A stretch of DNA of 35,603 bases from Fragilaria crotonensis (GCA_022925895.1 JAKSYS010000648.1:1-35603), one strand, 5' to 3'. Positions 1 to 10,027 are shown, numbered from the stretch's first letter. Made by a program: numbers and translations. Notes: a model not told the origin generated them from the letters alone.

Positions 1-2
1 AC

Positions 3-510
3 CAACTATACGGCAGTCCCCGACTTGTTCGAGCTCCAAGAGGCATGTGTCCGATTGTTCGTCAAGAGTCCATGACGTCCTCCGACGACATGATTTTGGT
101 GGACAAGGAAAAGACACCGATTCGAGTCTTTGAGGTGCCGCCTATGCGTTACAAGAAATTAATCGATTGAGGAATGATGGTCATAACATCCATGCGGCTG
201 TAGCATCTCGAACCGATCAAGAGGAATGGGCCCATGTGTGCATGAAGCATTTGCAATTGCCGGACAGGACAACTCTGAGTGATTGTTTCCAAGATCGGAT
301 CGAAATCGATTGTATGCGGGACAAGACGCATCACATACGGCGACTCGAGAAGAAAACTGGAATTCTCCATGAAATGTGCTTTTTGATAATGAACATTGGA
401 ATATTGAATGTGTTCGGAAGATTGGCGTTCTATCAATCTATACGCCGGATGGTATGACACGGAGTGCTTGGAAGGATGCTCTCAAAGCTTTTGGAATGCA
501 TGATTGGTAG
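3..510 (+). pseudogene. Magnesium-dependent phosphatase-1-like (HAD) gene, 3' part, two frame breaks
   Basis: The MDP-1 family are HAD-superfamily phosphatases acting on phosphotyrosine or sugar phosphates. The gene enters from the left edge, so the catalytic DxD motif is outside the window. Coding similarity moves through three frames: frame 3 to about 133 (ends ..TPIRVFE), frame 2 to about 384 (GAAYALQEINRL, then AAVASRTDQEEWA and KTHHIRRLEKKTG), and frame 1 from 385 (FDNEHWNIECVRKIGV) to the TAG at 508-510. These blocks match the family's 'AASRT..EWA', 'K.HH...L...TG' and 'FFD.E..NI..V..LGV' patterns in order. Each break equals loss of one base, at a G pair near 134 and in the T run at 380-384. 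The gene is either a real pseudogene or carries assembly slips. Family call is fairly confident; substrate unknown. Confidence 0.68.
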
Positions 511-841
511 CAAAGTATTTTATTGATAGAGTACAATCTATCTTGGTTTGCTCAAATCATCGATCTGACGAATGCCGTTCTTGGTAGTCATGCCTTGTTG
601 GAGCAAGTTTTTTTTGTAGTGCGGCACGACTCGAGACCCGAGCGCTTCACATTTCATCATATCCAAGTTACATCTATAAGCCTATAAAGAGGAAAAATGG
701 GATGAACCAAGATGCATAAACCGACCTCCTCGTTTTATCAAGATGCCCTTCTGAGAATGGCTCAGCTCGTCACGTCGTATCTGCCAATTGTGTGGCTTAT
801 CGTACCTTCGCGCTCATCGCTGTCGTGGCCCAAGTTCGAAC
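511..841. other. Intergenic, convergent 3' ends
   Basis: The stretch separates the 3' ends of the phosphatase-like gene (plus) and the GPCR gene (minus). It should hold both terminators and 3' UTRs. No convincing coding sequence, RNA gene or repeat is visible. Confidence 0.5.
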
Positions 842-3551
842 TTAAATCCTGCAAGTCGAGAGAGTCGAATCCTCGATTAAACTGAGAATTCTGAAAGGCC
901 GCCATTTTGCGCTCTCGTTCCATTGCTTTTTGAACCGCATCCGCTTGTTCTTTTTTCTTCTTCTTTTTCTCTCGTTTGGAGAGCTGAAGGCCTTTTGCGT
1001 ACTCTTCCGAAACCTTGCGACGGGCACGAATCGGAAAAAGATTAAACTAATCACTCCGATATCACTCCCAAATACAATCCAGGTGAGCGCATACCGAGCT
1101 GTCGTGTCGTCTCTCACAGCCGCAACAAGTGGGACACCAATCAGCAAGAGCACTGCAGCGTAAAGCGCAGCAAAGAAACAAGAACGGCGTTGACCAAACT
1201 TATCTTCTCGGGTTCGATTGGTCGTGTACAGGACAACAATACGGATGAGGAGTGTCGCGTGGCAAAGCGCAAGCGATCCCACAAAGACCCAGAATGGAAC
1301 ATGTCCCGTCGCAGTACAGAACCCGACTGTATCAATCGTTATCATTCCAGTATTCGGGTCCACAACTTCGGATACTGTCCAACGGGAATATTCCCTGGGA
1401 CTCAACAACGTCCACAGGATGCACACAAGTGTATTAAACGAAACTGTCATGTACAACGGCCAAGCAGATCTGGGTTCGACATACGAATGTATGTGAGGAT
1501 TCCACGCACGGCGTGATACAGGATAGGCAAGCCCAGCGACACTGCCCAGTTGGAGGCCCCAACCAATCGTGTAAAGGAAGGGTGTTATTTGACACCCGAC
1601 AGTTGCCAAAGTCGAGCTGGATCCTGTTCCAGCATCGAAGGACATGGTCATGAGGGATGTGGTGGATAACATTGCGCCGCCAGTCATTAGGAACATGTAA
1701 GTTCTGGAAGTCTTGACAATTTGGTCGTCCTTGTGGCGTAGAATCCATGCAAGCATCGAAAGTCCCACAGACCATGTGATACAGGCAAACATGAAGGCCA
1801 TGGATAGTAACGCTCTTGACAAGATGTTGTCGTCCGTCACTACGCATGCGGTCGCCCCTGTATCTTGATTTGTGGATGACCCTTCAGGACATGGAAGACA
1901 GGATGATCCGTTGGAAGGCGAATATGTATCAACGTCACAAGCAACGCATTTCGAAATCAATAGACTTGGTTCATCCTGGACCGCTTCGAGCGACACAGAG
2001 GCACCTGCTTCACAGGTCTCCAATGCGGGAGAAGGGATTACTATTGTTGAATCCGCTTCGCTCGATGGTGAGGTGCATTTGTTCTGTATCGAGTTGTTCA
2101 ATTGGGCATCGGGTAGCCATTGTGTTCCAGCCGGGTCGCGTCCGCTATTCTGCATTTGGTTTGCTGGTATGTAGAAGGGGCCAAATAATGTGTCGACCTT
2201 CAAGACCGTCATATTGCTTCGCAAGTTCTCATACCCAGTCTCCGAAGCAAAATCTTCATCCACAGTTGGAGTATCCACATTTCTGTTGAACCATTGAATG
2301 TGCTTTGAGAACAATGTCATGATGGAATAGCTTATTAGCATATCGTAGGTTCCTCGGTAGCCCAATTTCTGTTCCTGCTGGTTTAGGAAATCAGTACCAG
2401 ATTGGAAAAAGTCATCCACGTAGGAAAAGGAAGGATGCCATTGCGCAGCCCCTTGGATGTAGGGCACCGCGTCGGGGTTGTCCGTGGCCCACGTTTGCGT
2501 GGCCTGAGTCATCCACAGACTGACTGGTCGACAACCATTTTCCCTCCATCGGTTCAGCAGAACATCTTCGCTCCCACTGGTACACATGAAAATAGCTGGG
2601 AAAACGTCAGTCAGTGAGCCGGGTCCGCACACTGAATCTGCAAGGTCGATGAGATAATCGGCATCCATCGAATTGACAACAGTGTTGTTGTTGTCGTCCG
2701 CAAATGGATCAAATTTATAATCCACAGTGTCGTTGAATCCATATTTGTGGGCCAGATCAGAGATTGCCTGACATGTGGATCGAAAGAAATCCGGTTCCGA
2801 TTGATGAAAATTCGAACAGGCTGTCCCGACAGTCCTCTCTTGAGTTGTTGTTGTGACGACGATGCGTACAATCGCAACGCTTTGGGAGGAGTTCCGTAGC
2901 GATTGCTGCTCACATGAAAGCCAAAGACATAGGGATTGTCTGTCGTGTAAAAGTCGGTGGACCCACCTGTGCCACGAGGATGCGCTTGTATTCCAAGGCA
3001 ATCTGTCGTTCGTGCGCTGCCACAAAAGTACAGGTGCCCATAATATAATGTGGATTGAGGGTATCAATCATGGATTTGAGAATTGTTTTGTGGTCTTGCC
3101 CTTCTTGGTCATTATTATCGGCATCGGCAATGGATCCAGCGACAACCGCGACGAATCTAAATTGAACATAATGATCTTTCTTGGATCCTATTGCAGGTCC
3201 TCGACCATTGTTTTGAGAATTCAATAGCTCGACAGCCGTCGGAGCGCCATCTCTATGGTTGGAGCACTGAGGAGGCGTCACTTGAATCACAGTAATAAGA
3301 GGCGACGAGATCGACACATTCGACATTGAATCATTGTCATTTGTGTTATTGTAGGGTCCCACATCCCAAGCAATGCATGGGACTACAATAACAGATGGGT
3401 CCAGTGATGACATCTCCACGCTCGACAAATTACACGGCTTGAGATCATTGTAGGACAGAGACATTGAACTTGATTGCGCCAGCGTTGTTGTACTGCCACC
3501 GGTGTGCGATATCAGAGGCAGGGTCAGGGCGCAGGTACACACGGAAAACAT
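842..3551 (-). CDS. Class C (GABA-B/metabotropic-like) G-protein-coupled receptor, two internal frame breaks
   Basis: Plasma-membrane receptor. The start at 3551 is the first ATG after an in-frame stop and gives a short hydrophobic, signal-like N-terminus (MFSVCTCALTLPLI). An N-glycosylation-rich ectodomain of ANF-receptor/periplasmic-binding type follows, including FYTTDNPYVFGFHVSSNRYG. Next comes a Cys-rich linker (CVACDVDTYSPSNGSSCLPC) and seven membrane helices: TM1 starts at ILSRALLSMAFMFACITW (about 1820) and TM7 is WIVFGSDIGVISLIFFRFVP (about 1060). A Lys/Arg-rich cytoplasmic tail ends at the TAA at 842. The reading frame shifts twice within about 60 bp (near 2940 and 2897). Each shift fits one missing G in a G run of the coding strand, so the long downstream reading frame should not be extended to its first ATG near 3067; those first ~70 residues are out of frame. 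Ligand unknown. Confidence 0.82.
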
Positions 3552-5269
3552 CGGCCAACAAAGTCGACTGCGATTGCCGTTGCTTTCTTCGTAATCTCTT
3601 GTTCACCATTGACAAATGCTAGAGTGATGATGAGTGGGTGAGCGTGTTTGTCCAAGTTGTGACTTTCGGGGATACTCGGACCTTTCACATTTCACACTGT
3701 GTCCGTCTTGACGAGGTACTGGTACATACAACGTACTGCCTGTTCTACCGGTAGTCTAGTGCTCGAGAAGTTGAGTAGGTCATTGAGTCATAATGTCATA
3801 GTTTCATGCGTCATCATTCATCATCATTCATCAGCATGCTTCATGGCGTCATGCTGTCGCTGCGTTCTAGGCTTGGATGACCAGGTACCGGTACTTTACT
3901 CCGTGTACCATTCTGCACGTAGGCATAAATGCATGTATGTGTTCCTACGATATGCATACAGATACGTACTACGTAGTACTTGTTTACTACCTGTAGTACT
4001 GGAGTACCAAAAGGCAATGTACGGACGCACACTCAGTTAAGTACTGTAGTACAGTGTTCAGTGTACCGAGCAACATGTAGCTACAGTACTGTATCATAGA
4101 TGCTAGATGCAGCATCATGGTACAAGTACATGGTACATGTATCATGTATCATATCGTTCCATAATTTGTGAGTAAAGCATTACACTGCTTACTGTCAAGC
4201 ATACATGTACCAGTACCACATAAAAATGGCTTGGAACCAATAGTTTCACAAGAGTTTCAAATTACTTTATCTCCGTAGAAACATAAATGTTTAACGAACA
4301 GTTCTTGTATCATTGACCCTTCATCTGCTTGTCAACAGCAATGTAGAATGATCAAAGTACTGGAGCAAGATCCGAATTGCCTATCGATGATATACAAGTC
4401 TTCATTTTTCATTTACTGGTTCAAAGTCGTGTATGAATATATATGCATGTATATATAATATTTTATACTCCGTTCTTAATATTTTTCACAAGAGTTTGAT
4501 GAGTAAATCGTCAATCGAAATTCGTATTGGTACAGGGTTTTGTACGAGCTGTTTGTACCACACAGTGTAGAACGAACGCCAAGTGGAATTCTCTCAAACG
4601 TATGAAAATATTCAGAACTGTAGCTTGTAGAAATTGGGAGGGCATCCTCGACATGTGAAAAATGGTCGTGCAACAATGTGTTGACGTCTCATCTACAGTA
4701 TGCATTTTTCAGAGAATTGAGTAATTGAAATGCTTTTCTATCAGCAGAACATATCTCTATTGGTAAACTAAGTAGAGCTTTATCATAGGTCACGGTGTGT
4801 AATAATGGAAAATGGATTGTTTTTGTGTAGAGTTCCTTGAATTTCACAAGAGATCGGTTCAAAGCTATTTTATTGGGCCAAGGCCATTTTTATGTGGTAC
4901 CACTAATTAGCATACCCGTATTCCCAACTGGGCTGTTCCGCACCTGTGGATTTAATTGGTGCAGCCGACCCACACGGATTCCACGGGTTCTGCACACACG
5001 ACATACAGGACACTTTCATGCTCTGCGAGACTGCGAGTCATGTCGGCATATCGATCATTCACGTTATATGCAGAGTTGCAACGTTGTAACCAGTCTATGT
5101 ACGGAGTATCAATCCAGTAACTACCGTAGCTTGAAGTTCAAAATTCAGGTGTCGATTTATTCGAGAGCACATGCTACCTCGCTTGAAGAACTAATTTGAA
5201 ATGTGCTTTTAAACTGGCGGACAAAGGATCCAGACTGCCAGATGGCTTCGTGCATATCTAATTAAAAAT
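3552..5269. other. Gene-poor intergenic region with GTAC-cored palindromes
   Basis: The first part should contain the GPCR promoter. About 3690-4230 is dense in GTAC/AGTACT words, including a perfect 14 bp palindrome at 3966-3979 (GTACTACGTAGTAC) and TACAGTACTGTA near 4082-4093. Around 4437-4465 there is AT-rich sequence (TATATATGCATGTATATATAA). Open frames here (for example 4837-5199) show no domain, no signal peptide and no recognisable composition, so I call no gene. Confidence 0.5.
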
Positions 5270-5585
5270 CGGAGAATTCGGTGTAGACGTACTAAGCATA
5301 TAAGTGATTAGTATGGAGTCGATCCTCAGAGTCGCAGAGTCATGCAAAGCTCGAGTTGGGCCCGGCGAATAAAAATTAATCCACAAGCAATGCACATAAA
5401 CAAAGTATAAATACCATGTATCGCATCTGCCATTCTTCCTGCAGGCCTGGTTGGTTGACACTATTTTTGTATCCAGTTTTCACGTCCTCAAAATCATACT
5501 TCTCAAATAAGAGACGGTGTACACAATATTCTGGTTATGGACTACATCGATGCAACATGAAAGTGCTCTTAACAATTACATGTGC

Positions 5586-5593
5586 TTGACGTC
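5586..5593 (+). promoter_or_regulatory. TTGACGTC bZIP/CRE-like element, copy 1
   Basis: TTGACGTC lies about 154 bp upstream of the ATG at 5747 and is kept at a similar position in copy 2 (7551-7558). TGACGT cores are known CO2/cAMP-responsive bZIP sites in diatom promoters. Function here is inferred from conservation only. Confidence 0.4.
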
Positions 5594-5746
5594 GGAGGAA
5601 CGCATGGAACGGCTCACCTCATTCAAAAATTTCAATATGTACGCCAGAGTTCGATGCAGTGTCACTCTGAAATCAGTCCCCATTATTTCAGCAAAAAATT
5701 AAAATTTGTTTCCCTCCGCGAAGTGATCACGTTCTTCTCCTCTACC

Positions 5747-6096
5747 ATGAAGCTCATCCATCTCTTCCTCATCTTAGGACTCTTCACCCAAGGTATCTTC
5801 GCAGCCGAGAACCAAATCCGGTCCCTGAAGGAAAGGGGACAACCACGACAAAGCGGGCCGTGACCTGAAGGGCGCCAAAATCTCCCGGGCCGCCAAAGTC
5901 GCCAAAAGGCCCTTCGGACCGTGATTTGAAGGGAGCACAAAAGTCGCCAGGCCCGCCAAAGTCGCCAATGGGCCCTTCGGGCCGTGACCTTAAGGGTGAA
6001 CCAAAGTCCCCAGGGCCACCACAATCGCCAAAGGGTCCTGTGCGCCGGGTCCTCAAGGGAGCGCCAAAGCCGAAGAGCAAGGGCGCACCTAATTAA
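5747..6096 (+). pseudogene. Secreted Lys/Pro/Gly repeat protein with RxL motifs, copy 1 (frame-damaged)
   Basis: I recognise no named family. The ATG at 5747 opens a clear signal peptide (MKLIHLFLILGLFTQGIFAA), then ENQIRSLK. The starting frame hits a TGA at 5861-5863. From about 5872 a different frame runs openly to TAA at 6094-6096, encoding units that start R-D-L-K-G and contain KSPGPPKSPKGPS, ending KGAPN. The bridge RDLKGA is in the third frame. RxL (RSL, RDL, RDL, RDL, RVL) recurs at unit starts. RxL is the known cleavage motif of diatom silaffin and silacidin precursors, so a secreted, proteolytically split, polycationic precursor is a reasonable inference. Spacing of the units (61, 63, 63 bp) shows that the first unit lost 2 bp. 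The paralogue lies at 7744-8147. Confidence 0.6.
5859..6096 (+). repeat. 63 bp coding tandem repeat
   Basis: RxL codons start at 5859, 5920, 5983 and 6046, giving spacings of 61, 63 and 63 bp. Each 21-codon unit reads R-x-L-K-G followed by a Lys/Ser/Pro/Gly stretch. The 61 bp unit is the one in which the frame changes. Confidence 0.75.
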
Positions 6097-6300
6097 GTGG
6101 ACTGGAATGAGTTTTCAAGTCCTCACCAATCAGGGAGTATCTTGTTGTCAACATCTAATTGATGGAAGACTGTCGGTCGTCTTGATTGTTTAGTGCGTTG
6201 CATAAGTTATTATGTCCACACGTGTTCTGTGTTCTGTATCACTGGCATCTTTGTAGATTTTTTGCTGATGATCGTACGACCATTTCTGCTACGGCGACCC

Positions 6301-7226
6301 ATGATCACAATGGTTTGTTCGAACCACTCGTGAAATGATCATGTACCTAAATCATCCCATCGCATATCATCAGAATTCAACAGTAGTCGGAGTGTGTTGT
6401 AAGAGTACAAAGTACAAAAACCTGGACCTTAAATTTTGCACGCTACCGCTTTGCCTGTGTTGTGGACATTCTACCAAAACGTCTAGAGACACTGCGGTGT
6501 TCAGATACCATCCAGTAGATATGTACCTTCACGAGTATAATCATTACACCAACCTTTGCTTAATTTGCCTCACATTTTGCCTGGATGTTTCTGCAGTTCT
6601 TTAATGCTCTCATGCAACAAGCTGCATACATCGCTAGCCAATTTCGATTATACCCGGTTGTTATTTAGAAGTGTTCCGTGATGTCTTAGCACAATAGGTC
6701 CTGAACCCGAGGCTTAACAAATGCCCGCACATCACAGAACTCCCGCAAGGAGAATCGATCTTCTCTCTTGCAGCTCAAGTGCAAGACGACACGTCTGCTC
6801 CATGTAGCTCTTTGTTTCGCATCTCCCACAACCTGAACCACGGAGTCTATGTACTCCGGATGATTGTAGTTTGCCACCGGTGGCCAGTCCCTGTCTGAAT
6901 CTTCTGACAATTCACTTGCATGTCATCTTTCTTGCAACTCCATGTGGATCCAAATTGCGCTTGGAAAGGGTGCTCCCATCCAGTGGTATTTGGTTGCCAG
7001 ATGAGATGTTGATATGCCTGCGGGAAAACGCCTCAGGTCATCTGAGGCAAAACCTCATGTGTGCAAGGTCGTACACTATCTGTCTGCTCAGTTGTCGACG
7101 TCATGTTTTCGGTTGTGCACATGGCACCTGGATTGAACTTTGCGCTTCTGACTAGTGGACAGAGCTGCAGTGCCTGTAGTTCACCCGTAGATTCGAATTG
7201 GCGTCATAAGATATGGTTTCAAAACT
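6301..7226. other. Spacer between the two duplicated copies
   Basis: No convincing gene is seen. Short overlapping open frames on both strands (about 6335-7285) lack domains or signal peptides. One small perfect inverted repeat, GCCTCAG-GTCAT-CTGAGGC, lies at 7030-7048. Confidence 0.45.
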
Positions 7227-7550
7227 CGGAGAATTCAATGCAGATGGTGGTAGGTGGTACTACCCGCCATCTACCCATTCACTGACTCCTGCGGAATCGC
7301 GGAGTCGTGCAAAATTCGAGTTGGGCATCGCGTATAATCAATACAGAATCAATATCTAAATAATGAGACGCTTGACATACTTTATCGCAGTTGACGTTCT
7401 TCCTGCTGTTCTGGTTGGCTGATTTTACCTTAGTATCTACTTTTCACGTAGCATAAACCACACATCTCTAAAATAGATTGCAGTAGGCAAGAGGTGGTGA
7501 CAGAATGTATGTATTCAGCATGAGGGTTGAAATAAAACATTAACGTGTGG

Positions 7551-7558
7551 TTGACGTC
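7551..7558 (+). promoter_or_regulatory. TTGACGTC bZIP/CRE-like element, copy 2
   Basis: The element lies about 186 bp upstream of the ATG at 7744 and corresponds to 5586-5593 in copy 1. A related GTTGACGTTC lies near 7389. The regulatory role is inferred from conservation in an otherwise diverged upstream region. Confidence 0.4.
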
Positions 7559-7743
7559 TGAAGGAGATATGGGTCGGGTTTTCATTCAAATTTTTACGAG
7601 AAGATCGGGGATACTTTTGCATATGTATACATATCTTTCTCAGACGTCATTATAAACTCATAAACCCAACCCACCGTTTTTTCTCCTCACACTAATCACA
7701 ATTCGTACCTCTTTGCAAAGTGATCTCTCTCGTCTCGTCTGCC

Positions 7744-8147
7744 ATGAAGCTCATCAATTTCTTCCTCATCCTAGGCCTTTTCACCCAAGGTGTTGTCGCC
7801 GCCGAGAACCACGTCCGTGCCCTGAAGGGAGAACCCAAAGCTCCTAAGTCTCCAGGCCGCCAAAGGCGCCAAAGGTGGGTCCCTCGGGCCGTGATCTGAA
7901 GGGAGAACCCAAAGCTCCAAAGTCTCCAGGGCCGCCAAAGGCGCAAAGGTGGGTCCCTCGGGCCGTGACCTAAAGGAGAACCCAAAGCTCCAAAGTCTCC
8001 AGGGCCGCCAAAGGCACCCAGGGGGTCCTTCAGGCCGTGACCTGAAAAGGGAGCTGGAGCGCCAAAGTCTCCAGGGCCAAAGGGTCCAAAGGAGGCCCCT
8101 CGGGCCGTGACCTGAAGAAAGCGAAGACCAAGGGTGCACCTAATTAA
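7744..8147 (+). pseudogene. Secreted Lys/Pro/Gly repeat protein with RxL motifs, copy 2 (frame-damaged)
   Basis: Paralogue of 5747-6096. The ATG at 7744 opens a signal peptide (MKLINFFLILGLFTQGVVAA), then ENHVRALKGEPKAPKSPG in the same frame; this frame stops at TGA 7897-7899. Further units (RDLKGEPKAPKSPGPPK, then a GPSG-containing end) continue in other frames to a conserved KAKTKGAPN-type end and TAA at 8145-8147. RxL codons at 7816, 7890, 7964, 8036 and 8106 give spacings of 74, 74, 72 and 70 bp against an ideal 75 bp (25 codons), so every unit has lost bases. The mature chain would be strongly basic and Pro-rich, with partial G-x-y character. Role unknown; a cell-wall or silica-associated precursor is inferred. 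Confidence 0.6.
7816..8147 (+). repeat. About 75 bp coding tandem repeat (degenerate lengths)
   Basis: There are four spacings between successive RxL codons: 74, 74, 72 and 70 bp. Units share GGAGAACCCAAAGCTCC, AAGTCTCCAGG and TCGGGCCGTGA blocks. Length losses map mainly to G or C runs, for example GG against GGG before CCGCCAAAG at about 7845. Confidence 0.75.
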
Positions 8148-8310
8148 GTGGATTGGAATGAGTTTTCAAACCGTCACCGATCAGGGAACACACCCAGTTA
8201 CTGGTTAAGGTATTAAGAAACACCTGTTTCGTGTCACTAATATCTTAGAGTATTTACAGTATTCTTGCTGATGAGCGTTTGAACTTCTCACTCATGCGGT
8301 GACACCTTGC

Positions 8311-9024
8311 TCCCAGTGGTGGACACCATCAATTGCGTGACGATTCGTTCGAACTCCACAACACGGCATACTCCGACCTGCTCGAATTAGTGTATCTTGT
8401 GCAGTGCAACAACATGATTTTCCTGATGCATCAAGGATTCATACGGCCACACCTCTGCACATCGATCCAGTCAGGAGTCAGGAGTATACTCCCTAAGAGC
8501 ATCGCCACCGGTTCAGTAGCGCTTTTAGAAATCTATTTTCGTAGGTTTCCGTCCTTTTTCGCACCAGTGCCTCGTTTTTATTATTAGCGTGTTGTCGTTT
8601 TCGCGCCGATATCACGCTAAACTTTATATTTTACATATGGCGAGTATATGTATGACTACATTCCTAATGCTACTGTTGGTCTACATTCTACATACCTGAT
8701 GCTATATTACATTGGTTAACGTTTTCGCGGAGAATTTTCCCGCTAGATACTCCGGAGAACATCCTCGAATAAAAAAATACGGTAGATACTATCCACAAAA
8801 AAATGCAGTCCAGTAGCAAATACCGAACGCGGACCGGAGTACTAGTACCGGTACAGTGTAGTTCACGAATTAAGATCGAAAATACGTTTCAAAACTCCCG
8901 AAAATAGTTATTTCAGTATATTTTCAGGAAAACATTGAGGGCAGCTCCGGACTCCAGACAGACGACAATCGACGGACGGCACTCATCCCTATCCACCACA
9001 AACAACGTTCGGACGGAATTGACC
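8311..9024. other. Intergenic, upstream region of eIF3k
   Basis: The stretch holds the promoter and 5' UTR of the eIF3k gene. About 180 bp before its ATG there are two overlapping 10 bp palindromes, GTACTAGTAC and GTACCGGTAC (8839-8854). No coding sequence is supported; an open frame at 8333-8587 has no recognisable features. Confidence 0.45.
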
Positions 9025-9819
9025 ATGACGACCGTTGCCGAGATCCAGTCGTTGCTTGAAACCGGCGCCTATAGCGCCGCTACCATCGGACAGCTTGAGA
9101 AATATGTCGAAGCTCAAATGACAGGCTCCGCACCCTACCATTATGGCGCAAATCGAACACTTGCGAAGCTCTATCAGTTCTTCCCCGACCTGGCAAACAA
9201 CGCCGTGTTGGCACGGATATTGACTCTCGCTCTACTTCAGTTCCCAAAGACTGATGCTTTGGCTCTCTCCTGTCTCATTCCTGAAGTGACTCAAGAAACT
9301 GAGCCGATCGCGTCTATCATACGGTGAGTAATTGGAGATGGCTGTTCCGTACATGAGTGTTGTCAATGACGTTCGTTTCAGTTTGATGCAATTTGTTCAT
9401 GTATCAATTATATTGCCTTGCTCATACCATTAGCGCATTACAATCCACCCGTACGATAACAACGATATTTTAGATGCTTCGAGTTGTTGGATGCTTGCAA
9501 CTTCAAAGATTTCTGGATTCTATTCAAGGACCTTCAAGGAGGCAACGCTGACCTCAAGGCCTTGGTGCACGCGGACGATCAATTGCGACAAGGTATTGTG
9601 GACGTATTGGCACTTTCCTATCGGGCTGCCCCATTGGATGTGGTAAAGGTCGCCCTCAATGTCGACACTGTGGATGTGGCAGCGTATCCAAAGGTGGAAT
9701 CCGTGTCCGCGACGCAAGTTTTATTTGTCGCAACTCCTGACAATACCAAACGCAGTCGTGTCTTTCAAGAGGGACTCAAATTCTCGGCGATTAGCAGCTT
9801 TGTGGCAGCAAGTCAGTAA
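9025..9819 (+). CDS. EIF3K: Eukaryotic translation initiation factor 3 subunit K (eIF3k), two exons
   Basis: A cytoplasmic subunit of the eIF3 complex that helps assemble the 43S preinitiation complex; eIF3k is a PCI-family subunit of the complex's outer octamer part. Exons 9025-9323 and 9474-9819 give 214 aa, close to the 218 aa of the human protein. Family landmarks in order: IGQLEKYVEAQ, NRTLAKLYQFFP, LALLQFPKTDALALSCLIPE, the junction IIRCFELLDACNFKDFW, and the ending FSAISSFVAASQ (human ends SSIMASSQ). I chose the ATG at 9025 because homology begins just after it; the open frame continues upstream without another ATG. The gene is intact and converges on VPS13 with 208 bp between stop codons. 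It sits next to repeat-rich DNA but shows no sign of damage. Confidence 0.95.
9324..9473 (+). other. Intron of eIF3k (150 bp)
   Basis: The donor is CG|GTGAGT and the acceptor TATTTTAG|ATG. Removing it joins codon CG+A (Arg) and restores the family pattern IIRCFELLDACNF. The total coding length then becomes exactly 215 codons including the stop. Confidence 0.92.
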
Positions 9820-10027
9820 TTATAGCAGGACAAGGTCGTATGTATGTAGAGACACAGATCCTAGATTCAATGATGTGTTTAATTTATTCATGGCCAAACA
9901 TCATCGCACTGTAATGCTTCTGTCCCACGATGTTGATCCACAGGGTGGACCGCCCTCCAGGACAGGCAGTGGTACGCTCCGCAACCATCTTGTTTCGTAC
10001 TTGGAAGCAATGTTCCTCAACAGTCGT

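Larger units (their letters stand above)
5270..6300 (+). repeat. Direct duplication, copy 1 (promoter, repeat-protein gene, 3' flank)
   Basis: Copy 1 shares ordered blocks with 7227-8310. Upstream are CGGAGAATTC (5270 vs 7227), a GAGTC.TGCAAA..TCGAGTTGGGC block (about 5330 vs 7302), TTCTTCCTGC followed by CTGGTTGG, and TTGACGTC. The coding start ATGAAGCTCATC, the coding end and its flank (CCTAATTAAGTGGA.TGGAATGAG) and a weaker TTGCTGATGA.CG block downstream also match. The ATG-to-ATG offset is 1997 bp; other blocks differ by tens of bases, so small indels have accumulated. Ends are approximate. Confidence 0.75.
7227..8310 (+). repeat. Direct duplication, copy 2
   Basis: Second copy of the unit at 5270-6300, in the same orientation. 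It carries the matching upstream blocks, coding region and 3' flank. The coding part is longer than in copy 1 because its internal unit is about 75 bp instead of 63 bp. Confidence 0.75.

Noticed and set aside
2860-3067. N-terminal ~70 residues of the long GPCR reading frame starting near 3067
   Set aside because: They are read out of frame; signal peptide and ectodomain similarity run through the other two frames up to the breaks near 2940 and 2897.
4837-5199. 120-codon plus-strand open frame
   Set aside because: No signal peptide, domain, repeat or biased composition; it lies in AT-rich spacer DNA.
7030-7048. GCCTCAG..CTGAGGC hairpin as a terminator
   Set aside because: Seven base pairs with no T run and no gene ending nearby; eukaryotic context.
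5859-8147. CRISPR-like or programmed-frameshift interpretation of the repeats
   Set aside because: Units are contiguous coding repeats without spacers, and the frame changes fall at different places in each unit, unlike a programmed site.
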